The notes: generated from the sequence alone by a model not told the origin. Counted from the stretch's first letter, positions 7,706-16,203 are shown. The stretch: 46,736 nt of DNA from JBFGJY01 sp041576975 (GCA_041576975.1 JBFGJY010000015.1:1-46736); one strand, 5' to 3'. Made by a program: numbers and translations.

Positions 7706-8698
7706 ATGAGAGCAATGGTTTTAAATACTATTGGGCAGCCGCTTGAGTTAGAAGAGCGCCCAATACCTCAACCCAATGCACAAGAAGTCTTGGTCAAAGT
7801 TTTAGCCTGTGGGGTCTGCCGAACTGATTTGCACTTAGTAGATGGCGATTTACCGAATACCAATACACCAATTATCCCTGGGCATGAGATAGTTGGAAAT
7901 ATTGTAAAGGTTGGATCCAATGTGTCTCTAGAGCCCGGTATTCTAGTTGGTATACCTTGGTTAGGTTGGACTTGTGGTGTGTGCAAATTTTGTCAAACTA
8001 ACAAAGAAAATTTATGTGACAACGCAAAATTTACGGGTTACCAGCTTGATGGCGGTTATTGTGAATACACGATCGCGGATCATCGTTATTGCATCCCATT
8101 AGCGGAAAGCGTAGATGCCGCAGAACTTGCCCCGCTGCTTTGTGCGGGACTTATCGGCTACAGATGCCTAAAATTAGCTCGTACATCGAATGAAGATGAT
8201 GAAAAAATTGGTATCTTTGGTTTTGGTGCAGCCGCTCATATACTTGCGCAGATTATTACTCATCAGAAAAATTCGTTTTATGCCTTCACGCGTCCTGGTG
8301 ATAAAGACGCTCAACAATTTGCGTATAATCTCGGTGCGACATGGGCTGGAGATTCGAACAAGCAACCCTCAGAACTACTTGATGCAGCAATCATCTTTGC
8401 GCCTGTTGGCGACTTAGTACTCAAGGCCTTACGCACCATACGTAAAGGGGGTATCGTTGTATGCGGAGGTATTCACATGAGTGACATCCCAACATTTCCC
8501 TATGAAATTCTTTGGGGCGAACGACAAATTTGTTCCGTTGCAAATTTAACTAGAGAAGATGGGCTAGAGTTTTTTAAGATTGTTAAACAAACGCCCGTTA
8601 AAACACATATTCATAAATATCCTTTGGCTAATGCCAATGGAGCATTGGAAGATTTGCGTTACGGGAGATTGAATGGCGCAGCTGTTTTAGTTATGTAA
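7706..8698 (+). CDS. Zinc-dependent alcohol dehydrogenase (MDR family)
   Basis: A 330-residue medium-chain dehydrogenase. The catalytic zinc site is shown by CGVCRTDLHLVDG and PGHEIVG. The structural zinc site has four cysteines in CGVCKFCQTNKENLC. The Rossmann motif is GIFGFGAAAH, a variant of GxGxxG. It resembles the AdhA/AdhP-type enzymes found in Anr and stress islands, which interconvert alcohols and aldehydes with NAD(P)H. I prefer the ATG at 7706 (MRAMVL) to the TTG at 7685, because the family begins close to 'MxAMVL'. The FNR box upstream predicts expression at low oxygen. A hairpin follows the gene. Confidence 0.9.
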   Translation: MRAMVLNTIGQPLELEERPIPQPNAQEVLVKVLACGVCRTDLHLVDGDLPNTNTPIIPGHEIVGNIVKVGSNVSLEPGILVGIPWLGWTCGVCKFCQTNKENLCDNAKFTGYQLDGGYCEYTIADHRYCIPLAESVDAAELAPLLCAGLIGYRCLKLARTSNEDDEKIGIFGFGAAAHILAQIITHQKNSFYAFTRPGDKDAQQFAYNLGATWAGDSNKQPSELLDAAIIFAPVGDLVLKALRTIRKGGIVVCGGIHMSDIPTFPYEILWGERQICSVANLTREDGLEFFKIVKQTPVKTHIHKYPLANANGALEDLRYGRLNGAAVLVM

Positions 8699-8717
8699 AT
8701 TAAAATACAGGTCTAGA

Positions 8718-8755
8718 CGTTTAGCAGAATATTATTAATTAATTTTTGCTAAACG
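8718..8755. terminator. Hairpin between convergent adh and fnr genes
   Basis: CGTTTAGCA (8718-8726) and TGCTAAACG (8747-8755) are perfect inverted copies around a 20-base AT-rich loop. The hairpin sits in the gap between convergent genes and could act as a bidirectional terminator. There is no clean T tract after the stem. Confidence 0.45.
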
Positions 8756-8847
8756 CCTTCACCTGTCCCTGCGTGCCACTCCTTCGAAATAATCTTTCAT
8801 GTTGTATCATAACTCATACTTGATTTGGCTTAAGCAATATAGCGGTG

Positions 8848-9594
8848 CTATGTAGCAAATCTATACAATCCTTCCAAGTCTTTTATTTGAATAAGTTTGC
8901 CATGCACTTTGATAAGTCCGTTTGCTTGTAGACGTGAAAACAAACGGCTGACTGTTTCCATCGCAGCTGAGAGATAATTACCAATGTCTCGTCGTGACAT
9001 ATGTAAGTTGAACTCATGTTTAGAAAATCCGCGCATTGCATAGCGGTTTGAAAAATTAATCAAAAATGTTGCAAGGCGTTGTTCCGCACTTTTCGTACCT
9101 AGCAGCAACGCGTGTTCTTCCTCATCTCGAATATGATGACTCATGTGAGTCAATAGTTGCTGATAGAGTGATGGTATCTCTACAGCAAGTTCCATATAGC
9201 GCGCAAATGGGATTTCACAAACATATGTAGTTTCAAGTGCCTGTGCCGTCGTCGGGCATGCATTCAAGGTTGCCCCATCCAATGCAACGACATCACCTTG
9301 AATTGAAAAGCCTAAAATTTGTTCGCGTCCTTCTTCATCAACAATGAAAGTTTTTAAGGAACCACTACGTATAGTGTAAATCGAGTTGAATTCATCCCCA
9401 GCTCGATAAAGAAAATCACCACGATTTAGTTTTTTTGAATGTTTGACGATCGAGTCAAATGCTGCAAGCTCCTCATCTTCTAGTGATTGAGCGAGGCAAG
9501 CTTTTTGTCGATTACAATCACGACAATTACTTCGTAAATAAGCTTTTGGCGCTATATGTGTGTCTTGTGTGAGGATGGCGGCAGCTGTTTGCAT
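8848..9594 (-). CDS. fnr: Oxygen-sensing FNR/Anr family transcription factor
   Basis: A 248-residue CRP/FNR regulator. Cysteines 24, 27 and 33 (SNCRDCNRQKACL) plus C126 (YVCEIPF) match the four ligands of the oxygen-labile [4Fe-4S] cluster of E. coli FNR. A cyclic-nucleotide-binding-like domain (about 45-160) and dimerisation helix precede the helix-turn-helix MSRRDIGNYLSAAMETVSR. E213, S216 and R217 correspond to the residues that read TTGAT half-sites. It should therefore bind the TTGAT-N4-ATCAA boxes found repeatedly in the first 17.5 kb. The ATG has a good AGGAG site. No box is seen in front of this gene itself. Confidence 0.95.
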   Translation of the reverse strand: MQTAAAILTQDTHIAPKAYLRSNCRDCNRQKACLAQSLEDEELAAFDSIVKHSKKLNRGDFLYRAGDEFNSIYTIRSGSLKTFIVDEEGREQILGFSIQGDVVALDGATLNACPTTAQALETTYVCEIPFARYMELAVEIPSLYQQLLTHMSHHIRDEEEHALLLGTKSAEQRLATFLINFSNRYAMRGFSKHEFNLHMSRRDIGNYLSAAMETVSRLFSRLQANGLIKVHGKLIQIKDLEGLYRFAT

Positions 9595-9838
9595 GATCTT
9601 GCTCCTACGGCTTATTTTGGTTTGTTATCCCACTTGAGAATCTGCACTTATACAGATCCAGGTCTTTATCCTGGGCATTATTAAACCTTCCGCAGCGACT
9701 GGAAATTATTCGTACCTGCGCGTACTACTATTACGGGAAATACTTAGAATGTAATCTCTCTTGATGTATAAATGTATATAGGTATGCTAGATAAGCATCA
9801 GAACAATAAGACTTTTTACGGAATCAAGGAGGTTATGC

Positions 9839-9880
9839 ATGTCATATTCCCCATCATCCGTGATAATTAACATCGCATGA
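9839..9880 (+). CDS. 12-codon upstream ORF coupled to the binding-protein gene
   Basis: ATG at 9839 encodes MSYSPSSVIINI-Ala and ends with TGA at 9878-9880, which overlaps the ATG (9877) of the next gene as ATGA. It has the strongest ribosome site nearby (AAGGAGG, 6 bases before the ATG). The downstream gene has no good site of its own. The arrangement suggests translational coupling or leader control. The peptide has no regulatory amino-acid run. It is too short for coding statistics. Confidence 0.5.
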   Translation: MSYSPSSVIINIA

Positions 9881-10845
9881 ATGTTTCACAGCACACAATC
9901 AGCCTCTACCTTATATTCATTGTGGTTATGATTTCCGCCTGTTCTAAGGAAATTACATCTACGATGCGCTTAGGAACCAACGTGTGGATTGGTTATGAGC
10001 CTTTGTTTTTGGCACGACAACAAGGTTATATAGATACTGAATCTATAACGTTAGTTGAATTTCTATCTGCGAGTGAAGTAATTCGTGCCTTTCGTAATCA
10101 ATCTCTTGAAGCCGCTGCGTTAACACTTGATGAAGTATTGCTACTGGTAGAGAGGAAAATTCCTATTCAGATTGTTCTTGTAACTGATATTTCTGCAGGC
10201 GCAGACGCAATTATAAGCAAACCAGAAATAAACAGTTTTAATGATTTAGTTGGCAAACGAATAGGTGTGGAAGCAGGGGCGCTAGGTGCTTACATGATTT
10301 CACGAGCTTTAGAAATAAATAAACTAAGGCCTGAGCAAATTGAGATTGTTAACCTAGAAGTCAGTGAACATGAAACTGCATTTAAAAATAATAAAGTTGA
10401 TGCCCTTGTAACATTTGACCCCACACTTAATAAGCTGCTTGCAGTCGGGGCAAAAGAGCTTTTTACAAGTCGGGAAATTCCTCAAGAGATCGTTGATGTC
10501 ATCGTTATCCATAGTGATTATTTAGAAAAGCATCACGGTCAAGTGAAGGAACTCATTAGTGGCTGGTTTGAGGCGCTTAAATATTTGCGAGATTACCCAG
10601 AAGATGCCACAAAAATAATGGCTCAACGTATGGATCTTAACAGTAAAGAACTGCTAAGCAGCTATGCAGGTATTCATCTTCCGAGTAAAAAAGAAAACCT
10701 TATGCTTTTAGGAGGGGAGTTGCCAAAATTGCGTACCACTGTGCACCGTTTACAACATACTATGAAAGCTAATCATTTATTAAACACTTCTGAAATGGTT
10801 ACAAGTTTATTTTATCCTTCAGTGCAGGAACTGTATGAGCCATGA
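9877..10845 (+). CDS. Periplasmic substrate-binding lipoprotein (NMT1/TauA-like), sensor partner
   Basis: A 322-residue protein with a type II signal peptide (MISAC, lipidated Cys22) followed by a solute-binding domain of the NMT1/TauA/SsuA type. It opens with MRLGTNVWIGYEPLFLARQQG, the usual start of that fold, and has LVGKRIGVEAGALGAY in the middle. No ABC permease or ATPase is nearby. Instead the stop overlaps the start of a histidine kinase by four bases (ATGA). The likely job is to bind a ligand in the periplasm and present it to the kinase's periplasmic domain. The ligand is unknown. Translation probably depends on the 12-codon ORF just upstream. Confidence 0.85.
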   Translation: MNVSQHTISLYLIFIVVMISACSKEITSTMRLGTNVWIGYEPLFLARQQGYIDTESITLVEFLSASEVIRAFRNQSLEAAALTLDEVLLLVERKIPIQIVLVTDISAGADAIISKPEINSFNDLVGKRIGVEAGALGAYMISRALEINKLRPEQIEIVNLEVSEHETAFKNNKVDALVTFDPTLNKLLAVGAKELFTSREIPQEIVDVIVIHSDYLEKHHGQVKELISGWFEALKYLRDYPEDATKIMAQRMDLNSKELLSSYAGIHLPSKKENLMLLGGELPKLRTTVHRLQHTMKANHLLNTSEMVTSLFYPSVQELYEP

Positions 10846-13800
10846 AAAATTTTCCCCAGATATCACTGAGATATTTGGTGCCGCTGGTAATTATTTTGGT
10901 TGCGGTTCTGCTCAGTGGTTTTCTGTACTTAACAACTAGACCGGAATTTCTAAAGACTGTAGAAGAACGTGCAGGACAGGACATACAAGCGCTTTTAAAT
11001 CGTGTACAAGGTCCAATCGAAATTCTGCTTCGTTATGACAATATAGATGCGGTAAAAAGTGTCATTGCCTCTTTTGGGGCAGAGCGGGGGCATGAGCTTA
11101 TGTTTTTAGCCAATTCTCAAGGGAATATTATAGCGGCTACAAATTTGGAATTGCTCAACACACATTGGACAGGGCTAAATGAATACCAAGATCCTGATCT
11201 CATAAGCCACGCATTAGAGACAAGAGCAACAGTAACTCGACTTTCTGCAAATAAACAGCGTGTTTTTGGGTACTCTAGTATTTGTGCTAGCCAAAACGTA
11301 CAAATGATACGTACAAAAGACTGTGGATTTATATATTACCGTAAGAATATTAAGAATCAAAAAGCATTAGCTCTAGGTAATCTTAATAAAGAAGCTACTC
11401 GCGAAAGTATTGGGATTCTCGCAGCGGCATTCATAGTTTGGATAGTCGTTTATTTTCGGCTAACACGCCGTGTAGAACAATTGATTACTACCGGTAAAAA
11501 TTTTATACAAGGTGATCAAGTAGCGCGTGCGCGAATCAAAGGTACCGACGAACTGGCCAATCTCGGTAATACGCTCAATACAATGCTTGATAAGATTGTT
11601 ACTGATGAATACGCGTTGTCAAAGTCTGAAGCACGTCTACGTGCGATCATTGAAACCTCAGTTGAAGGAATCATTACCATCGATGATGCAGGAACCATAC
11701 AATCCTTCAATTCTGCAGCAGAAAAAATGTTTGCCTATGCCGCATATGAAGTGATAGGAAATAATGTTTCCATGCTAATGCCGTTGCATTATCAAAAAAG
11801 ACATGATTCTTATATTAAAAATTATCTTGCAAGCGGTGAAGCTAAAATCATCGGCATTGGACGCGAGATGGAAGGTAAACGCAAGGATGACACATTGTTT
11901 CCAATATGGCTTGAAGTTGTAGAATTATTTGAGCCTAGGCAACGATTTTTTACTGGTTTTATTAGAGATCTTACTACTGAGAAAAGTTATTTAGATAAAG
12001 CCACCAGCTATGAAAGTATTCTTGAGAATTCGCTTAATGAAATTTATATATTTGATGCAGACAGCTTGATTTTTATTCGTGTAAACAAAGGGGCATTGGA
12101 GAATTTACAATATAGTGAAGATGAAATCGTAAAGCTTACGCCTTTTGACATTAAACCTGAATATTCATCTGAGACATTCCGAGAACTTATCCATCCCCTA
12201 CACACAGGTGAACAAGACAAAATTGTGCTTACCACCGTGCATCAACGAAAAGATGGCAGCCGCTATCCTGTTGAAGTACATCTTGAGTTTTCGATATACG
12301 AAGGTAAGCCTGCCTTTGTGGCAATTATTGTAGATATCTCACAACGAAAAAAAGCCGAAAGAGCATTGCGGTTAATTAATGCTACGGCTATGCAATCTCG
12401 CGATGGCATTTTTATTACCACAAGAGAGCTAGATGAGCCTGGGCCTGAAATTGTTTTTGTCAATCCTGCGTTTGAAAAAATTACGGGCTATTCTGAAAAA
12501 GAAGTCATTGGTAAGACACCAAGAATCTTACAGGGGCCCAAGACAGATAAAAACATTCTTAAACTAATGAGGCATTCACTTCAAAATGATGTTTCATGGA
12601 GTGGTGAGACAATCAACTATCGAAAGGACGGCACTGAGTTTTACATGCAATGGAGCATAGATGCGATACGTAATGAAGCCGGAGAAATTACAAATTGGAC
12701 TACTGTTTTAAGGGATGTTACTGAAGAGAAAAAATCTCGCGAGAAATTGCGCTTACGTGAAGAAGAGTTTCGTCTTATATTTAACAATGCGCCGGCGGGG
12801 ATCGCCCTGACTGACTTATATGGTTCATTTCTTAACGTTAATGCCGCATTGTGTACTATGTTGGGCTATTCAGAGGCTGAGCTACTCGAGATGTCTTTTA
12901 TAGAAATCACTCATCGAGATGACATAAAAAAAAGCCAGGATTATTTAGCTGAATTGCAAGATGCTCAGCTTGAAGGATATAAAATTGAAAAACGCTATGT
13001 TCACAAGAATGGGGCGATTGTATATGTGCAAGTAAGTGTTGCGGTCGTGCACGATGAAAATCAACAGCCTGCAATGCTGATTGTTCAAATTGAGGATGTT
13101 ACTGAAATAATCAAAGCAGCAGAATATTCGCAAAAACAACAGGAGCAGTTAGCTCACATGGATCGTTTGAGTATGATGGGTGAAATGGCAGCAGGCATTG
13201 CCCATGAGATCAATCAACCTCTTACTGCGATTGATTCATACGCGCAGGCGGCAAAACGCAGAATTCAAAGCGACGCTATTGATATTGAAAAGCTGCAGGA
13301 TTTATTAGAAAAAATTTCTAAAACATCAGTGCGTGCCGGGGATGTGATTACGCGTTTGCGCGCCATGGTTAAGCGCCAGCCCAAAAAACGAGAGAATATA
13401 AATATTAATAGGTTAATAAAAGATTCTTCCAACATAGCAGAGGTGGACATTCACGCACTTAAATTTAAAATTGACTTTAAACTTGATAGTGCGACGCCTA
13501 GCGTCATGGCAGATACTATACAAATTCAGCAAGTCATATTAAATCTCATTCGTAACGCAATTGACGCAGCATCCAAGGAGCCAGATCAGTATAAAGTGAT
13601 TACAATTAGTTCTAAGCTTCTAGCTGCAAAAAATAGAGTAGAAGTATCTGTGAAAGATTATGGCAGTGGTCTAGATGAAGAAAGTGCACAACAAATTTTC
13701 AACCCATTTTATACTACTAAGGAGTCAGGGATGGGTATGGGATTAGCAATTTGTCATTCTATTATTCAAGAACACAGTGGACATTTATGGGTTACGCGCA

Positions 13801-13865
13801 ATTCAGATAAAGGCACTACCTTCCATTTTACTTTACCTACTGCATTGGATGATAAAAATGAATGA
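10842..13865 (+). CDS. FixL-like multi-PAS sensor histidine kinase with haem-PAS signature
   Basis: A 1007-residue kinase. It has TM1 (about 10-32), a periplasmic domain (33-188), TM2 (about 190-206), HAMP (207-260), and four PAS domains (about 262-380, 385-503, 508-630, 640-756). These are followed by HisKA with phospho-acceptor H788 (GIAHEINQPL) and HATPase with N905 and GMGMGLAI. PAS1 contains RHDSYI and, 20 residues on, IIGIGR. H321 and R341 align with the haem ligand H200 and signalling R220 of Bradyrhizobium FixL, while the FixL R206 position is Asn. An oxygen- or redox-sensing role is therefore likely, combined with a periplasmic input. It overlaps the binding protein (ATGA) and the response regulator (8 bases). 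Confidence 0.93.
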   Translation: MKNFPQISLRYLVPLVIILVAVLLSGFLYLTTRPEFLKTVEERAGQDIQALLNRVQGPIEILLRYDNIDAVKSVIASFGAERGHELMFLANSQGNIIAATNLELLNTHWTGLNEYQDPDLISHALETRATVTRLSANKQRVFGYSSICASQNVQMIRTKDCGFIYYRKNIKNQKALALGNLNKEATRESIGILAAAFIVWIVVYFRLTRRVEQLITTGKNFIQGDQVARARIKGTDELANLGNTLNTMLDKIVTDEYALSKSEARLRAIIETSVEGIITIDDAGTIQSFNSAAEKMFAYAAYEVIGNNVSMLMPLHYQKRHDSYIKNYLASGEAKIIGIGREMEGKRKDDTLFPIWLEVVELFEPRQRFFTGFIRDLTTEKSYLDKATSYESILENSLNEIYIFDADSLIFIRVNKGALENLQYSEDEIVKLTPFDIKPEYSSETFRELIHPLHTGEQDKIVLTTVHQRKDGSRYPVEVHLEFSIYEGKPAFVAIIVDISQRKKAERALRLINATAMQSRDGIFITTRELDEPGPEIVFVNPAFEKITGYSEKEVIGKTPRILQGPKTDKNILKLMRHSLQNDVSWSGETINYRKDGTEFYMQWSIDAIRNEAGEITNWTTVLRDVTEEKKSREKLRLREEEFRLIFNNAPAGIALTDLYGSFLNVNAALCTMLGYSEAELLEMSFIEITHRDDIKKSQDYLAELQDAQLEGYKIEKRYVHKNGAIVYVQVSVAVVHDENQQPAMLIVQIEDVTEIIKAAEYSQKQQEQLAHMDRLSMMGEMAAGIAHEINQPLTAIDSYAQAAKRRIQSDAIDIEKLQDLLEKISKTSVRAGDVITRLRAMVKRQPKKRENININRLIKDSSNIAEVDIHALKFKIDFKLDSATPSVMADTIQIQQVILNLIRNAIDAASKEPDQYKVITISSKLLAAKNRVEVSVKDYGSGLDEESAQQIFNPFYTTKESGMGMGLAICHSIIQEHSGHLWVTRNSDKGTTFHFTLPTALDDKNE

Positions 13866-14469
13866 TGATAATCAAACTGTCTTTATAGTAGATGACGATG
13901 ATGATGTGCGTGATAGCTTGGTTGAATTGCTTGAATCAATGGGCTTGCAAACGCTTACATATGCAAATGCGCAAGGCTTTCTTGATGAATTCAATACTGG
14001 TAAACCAGGTTGTGTACTGGCAGATGTACGTATGCCCGGTATGAGTGGCATAGAATTACAACAAAAGTTAAATGGGCTAGGCGCATCAGCACCATTAATA
14101 ATTATGACTGGACATGGTGAAGTTGCTATGGCCGTACAAGCCATGAAAAATGGTGCATTTGAATTTCTGCAAAAACCATTTCGAGATCAAGAGTTACTTG
14201 ACTGTATCACTAAGGCGCTTGAACAAGATGCACTGAAGCGTAAAAATCTTAGTGATAAGCATGCGATACAACAGCGTGTCGATTCTTTAACAGCGCGTGA
14301 ACGTGAAGTAGTTGATCTCGTATTAGATGGGAAAGCCAATAAAGTCATTGCTCGAGAGCTTGGTATTAGTGATCGAACCGTAGAAATTCATCGTTCCCAT
14401 GCTATGGAAAAACTTGGAGCAAAGTCTGTTGCGGAACTAGTTAAATTCATGCTGAGCGCTCAAGCCTAA
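13858..14469 (+). CDS. FixJ-type response regulator (REC + LuxR HTH)
   Basis: A 203-residue two-domain regulator. The receiver (about 6-120) has the acidic pocket FIVDDDDD, phospho-acceptor D56 in VLADVRMPGMSG, the Thr in IIMTGHG, and the Lys in FLQKPF. A linker leads to a LuxR-type HTH (LTAREREVVDLVLDGKANK...DRTVEIHR). Length and layout match FixJ/TodT-class regulators. The ATG at 13858 overlaps the kinase by eight bases, so the two are a cognate pair. An in-frame extension upstream lies inside the kinase gene and was rejected. Targets cannot be read here. By analogy with FixLJ it might control genes for low oxygen. Confidence 0.95.
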   Translation: MNDDNQTVFIVDDDDDVRDSLVELLESMGLQTLTYANAQGFLDEFNTGKPGCVLADVRMPGMSGIELQQKLNGLGASAPLIIMTGHGEVAMAVQAMKNGAFEFLQKPFRDQELLDCITKALEQDALKRKNLSDKHAIQQRVDSLTAREREVVDLVLDGKANKVIARELGISDRTVEIHRSHAMEKLGAKSVAELVKFMLSAQA

Positions 14470-14559
14470 CTTTTTTATTTTTTAATCTCTTCGTAATCTC
14501 ACAATTTTAGTGAGTATCTCTACAATATAGGTTTTTAAGGTCGATTTGGATTCTGTTTA

Positions 14560-14573
14560 TTGATCAAGATCAG
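14560..14573 (+). promoter_or_regulatory. FNR/Anr-like box upstream of pseudo-receiver gene
   Basis: TTGATCAAGATCAG matches TTGAT-N4-ATCAA at 9 of 10 positions. Its centre lies 95.5 bases before the chosen ATG. It also happens to provide an in-frame TTG, which is why a longer reading of the next gene is possible but unlikely. Confidence 0.65.
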
Positions 14574-14661
14574 TATTTCAGTACTCAGTTTCGTGTCACT
14601 ATGCACAGTGTGTGAGATTCTCAATGTAAATAAATCAGTATGGCAGCTATTAAATTTATCA

Positions 14662-15057
14662 ATGATTTGGGAATTAACTAAAAAAAACAAGCCTATACAT
14701 CTTATTGTAGGCAGTGGCGCAATGCGGGACCAACTCATTAGGCTGCTCGACAAGCTTCCCACCGAGGTTAAGGCATTTGAAAATGTAAATGCATTTCTCG
14801 CTGAGCCTTTATCTGAGGCCCCAGCATGTTTAATCACTGAAATTAAATTAGCCGACACCGATGGAATCACCTTGATTAAACAAATGCGTGAACATGGCTT
14901 ATCCACGCCAGTAGTTGTATTAGCAAATGGGGATGACAGCGTAAACACGGCCGTACAGGCCATACATGCAGGTGCAGCAGATTATATCGAAAGACCAATT
15001 GTGGAGCGAGACTTTATCGAAAGAGTACAGACTATTCTTGATCAAAGTAACCGCTAA
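14662..15057 (+). CDS. Stand-alone degenerate receiver (pseudo-receiver) with Glu at phospho-site
   Basis: A 131-residue single receiver-like domain whose second half resembles the neighbouring FixJ-like receiver (TAVQAIHAGAADYIERPI against MAVQAMKNGAFEFLQKPF). The catalytic positions are changed. The acidic pair near the N terminus is Gly-Ser (IVGSGA). The phospho-Asp is Glu60 (LITEIKLADTDG). The switch Thr is Ala88 (VVLANG) and the Lys is Arg111. It cannot be phosphorylated in the usual way and may mimic a permanently active state. There is no output domain. I chose the ATG at 14662 because the upstream TTG coincides with the FNR box. The ribosome site is weak. Confidence 0.75.
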   Translation: MIWELTKKNKPIHLIVGSGAMRDQLIRLLDKLPTEVKAFENVNAFLAEPLSEAPACLITEIKLADTDGITLIKQMREHGLSTPVVVLANGDDSVNTAVQAIHAGAADYIERPIVERDFIERVQTILDQSNR

Positions 15058-15179
15058 CACACTAGTATTACAATCAATGTAGTTAAATATTTATAATCAT
15101 ATATCTCAAGGAAGTATTTATTAGAGTTATTTCAAGAGAAGCAAGGCTATTGACCATTATGTGAATAAATATGGCTTTA

Positions 15180-15363
15180 ATGAATCATTATTTTACTGAG
15201 TCGAAGCTCCTTAATTACTCTTCTTCATGTATTAAAGACTTATTTCGTGTGCAGTTGGCATGTACTTGATGAAACAATACGTGCTCAAAAAATTTATGAA
15301 TTCATTCGTGATAAAATCAAGTTTGGTTATAATCGTAAAGAACTTATACCTGCTTCTTTATTA
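15180..15363 (+). pseudogene. Truncated, frameshifted transglutaminase-like gene fragment
   Basis: Reading from ATG 15180 gives MNHYFTESKLLNYSSSC, which resembles the N terminus of transglutaminase-like proteins ('YLxxTxLIDYSxPxI'). That frame stops at 15267-15269. The +1 frame continues with RAQKIYEFIRDKIKFGYN then IPASLL, a close match to the family's 'RAxxIYDFVRDEIxFGYN..DDIPAS'. Similarity ends near 15363, before the conserved 'GYGQCNTK' catalytic Cys region, at the end of the opposite-strand 185-residue gene. The gene has lost its catalytic domain and is not functional. Confidence 0.6.
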
Positions 15364-15918
15364 ATTATTAGCACTAATAACAGCCTGTATTTCTTGCCTT
15401 AAGTTGTTTATGTGATCTTTGTCTTTAATCGGCCATTTGTTTATTTCTTCACTTTTAGCTATGTCCTCATTACTTGATGCTAAATCATGGAACCACTCAT
15501 GAGTGACTTCTAAGGATACTTTTATACCTTCCAAATTGTATTTTTGATCTGTATGGTGATAGGGGTCTGGGAACAGGATAAAGTTATGATTAAGTTCATT
15601 AATGTAATTACGATATTCGGTCCAACTTGTATAATTGAACTCACCAGCAACATAGAGTTTATTTATATAGTCTGAGACTTCCAGAGTAATCTCATTCCAA
15701 TGCTTATTTTGTTTGGCAACTCCAAACACCTCATTCCAATTTACGAGCATGGTATACAGCAATGTAAACTCTATATAGCTCCAGAATTCAGAATTGTTTA
15801 ATTTGGTAGTACCCTGCTTATTTAGTTCCGTGTAGTAAATAAAGGATTTTAAGGCTGTATAAAATGCATCAAGCTCTCTAGATACTTTTTTTATATGGGT
15901 TTTATCAATATTAATCAT
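15361..15918 (-). CDS. Hypothetical 185-residue helical protein
   Basis: I do not recognise this protein with confidence. It is helical, rich in Asn, Lys, Tyr and Trp, and without signal peptide or membrane segment. A middle motif LVNWNEVFGVAKQNKHW vaguely recalls AbiU2-like and HEPN-like hypothetical proteins ('NW..LFG.....HW'), which is suggestive only. Its 3' end coincides with the point where the transglutaminase-like gene is cut off. It may therefore have arrived with the event that truncated that gene. It has no FNR box. Composition is more AT-rich than the FixL-like gene by eye. Confidence 0.6.
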   Translation of the reverse strand: MINIDKTHIKKVSRELDAFYTALKSFIYYTELNKQGTTKLNNSEFWSYIEFTLLYTMLVNWNEVFGVAKQNKHWNEITLEVSDYINKLYVAGEFNYTSWTEYRNYINELNHNFILFPDPYHHTDQKYNLEGIKVSLEVTHEWFHDLASSNEDIAKSEEINKWPIKDKDHINNLRQEIQAVISANN

Positions 15919-16017
15919 CTATTCTCAGTAGTGCTTGAATAGTTTTTAGATGAAAGCTAATTAAGGAAATCTTTTTAGTACTCTTATTCGTATCAAAAAG
16001 ATTAGTGCACACGTTGT

Positions 16018-16203
16018 TTATAAACGGAAAAACAATTCTATAACTGGATTATCGTAATGTCGGCGTAACTTTCTATTGTGATAAGCTATTGCCACCACAA
16101 TTCCGCCCATAAATATTAGAAGTATTGCTACGATTATCGATAGTAAAGGAGGGTAGATGGCAATTAGTATGCCAGCAATAATTAAAATTATACCGCCCAA
16201 CAT
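16018..16203 (-). CDS. Small two-helix membrane protein, DUF3096-like
   Basis: A 61-residue protein with two hydrophobic segments (about 3-20 and 21-42) and a basic tail (YHNRKLRRHYDNP). The opening MLGGIILIIAGILIAIYPPLL resembles small DUF3096-type proteins of unknown function, which have 'GxxxLixPxLLxxIVAiyLIxxG'. It has a good GGAG ribosome site. An FNR-like box is centred 68.5 bases upstream, so it probably belongs to the oxygen-responsive set. A membrane location is predicted. Confidence 0.8.
   Translation of the reverse strand: MLGGIILIIAGILIAIYPPLLSIIVAILLIFMGGIVVAIAYHNRKLRRHYDNPVIELFFRL

Noticed and set aside
12362..12735. LOV photoreceptor domain in the third PAS of the kinase
   Set aside because: The segment GKTPRILQGPKTD resembles LOV but lacks the flavin-binding Cys (NCRFLQ), so it is an ordinary PAS.
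14560..14661. 34-codon N-terminal extension of the pseudo-receiver starting at TTG 14560
   Set aside because: The TTG is part of the FNR-like palindrome and the extension is not like a receiver domain; ATG 14662 fits the fold.
14535..14963. 142-codon minus-strand ORF over the pseudo-receiver
   Set aside because: It is antisense to a gene with a recognisable receiver-like pattern; no ribosome site or family.
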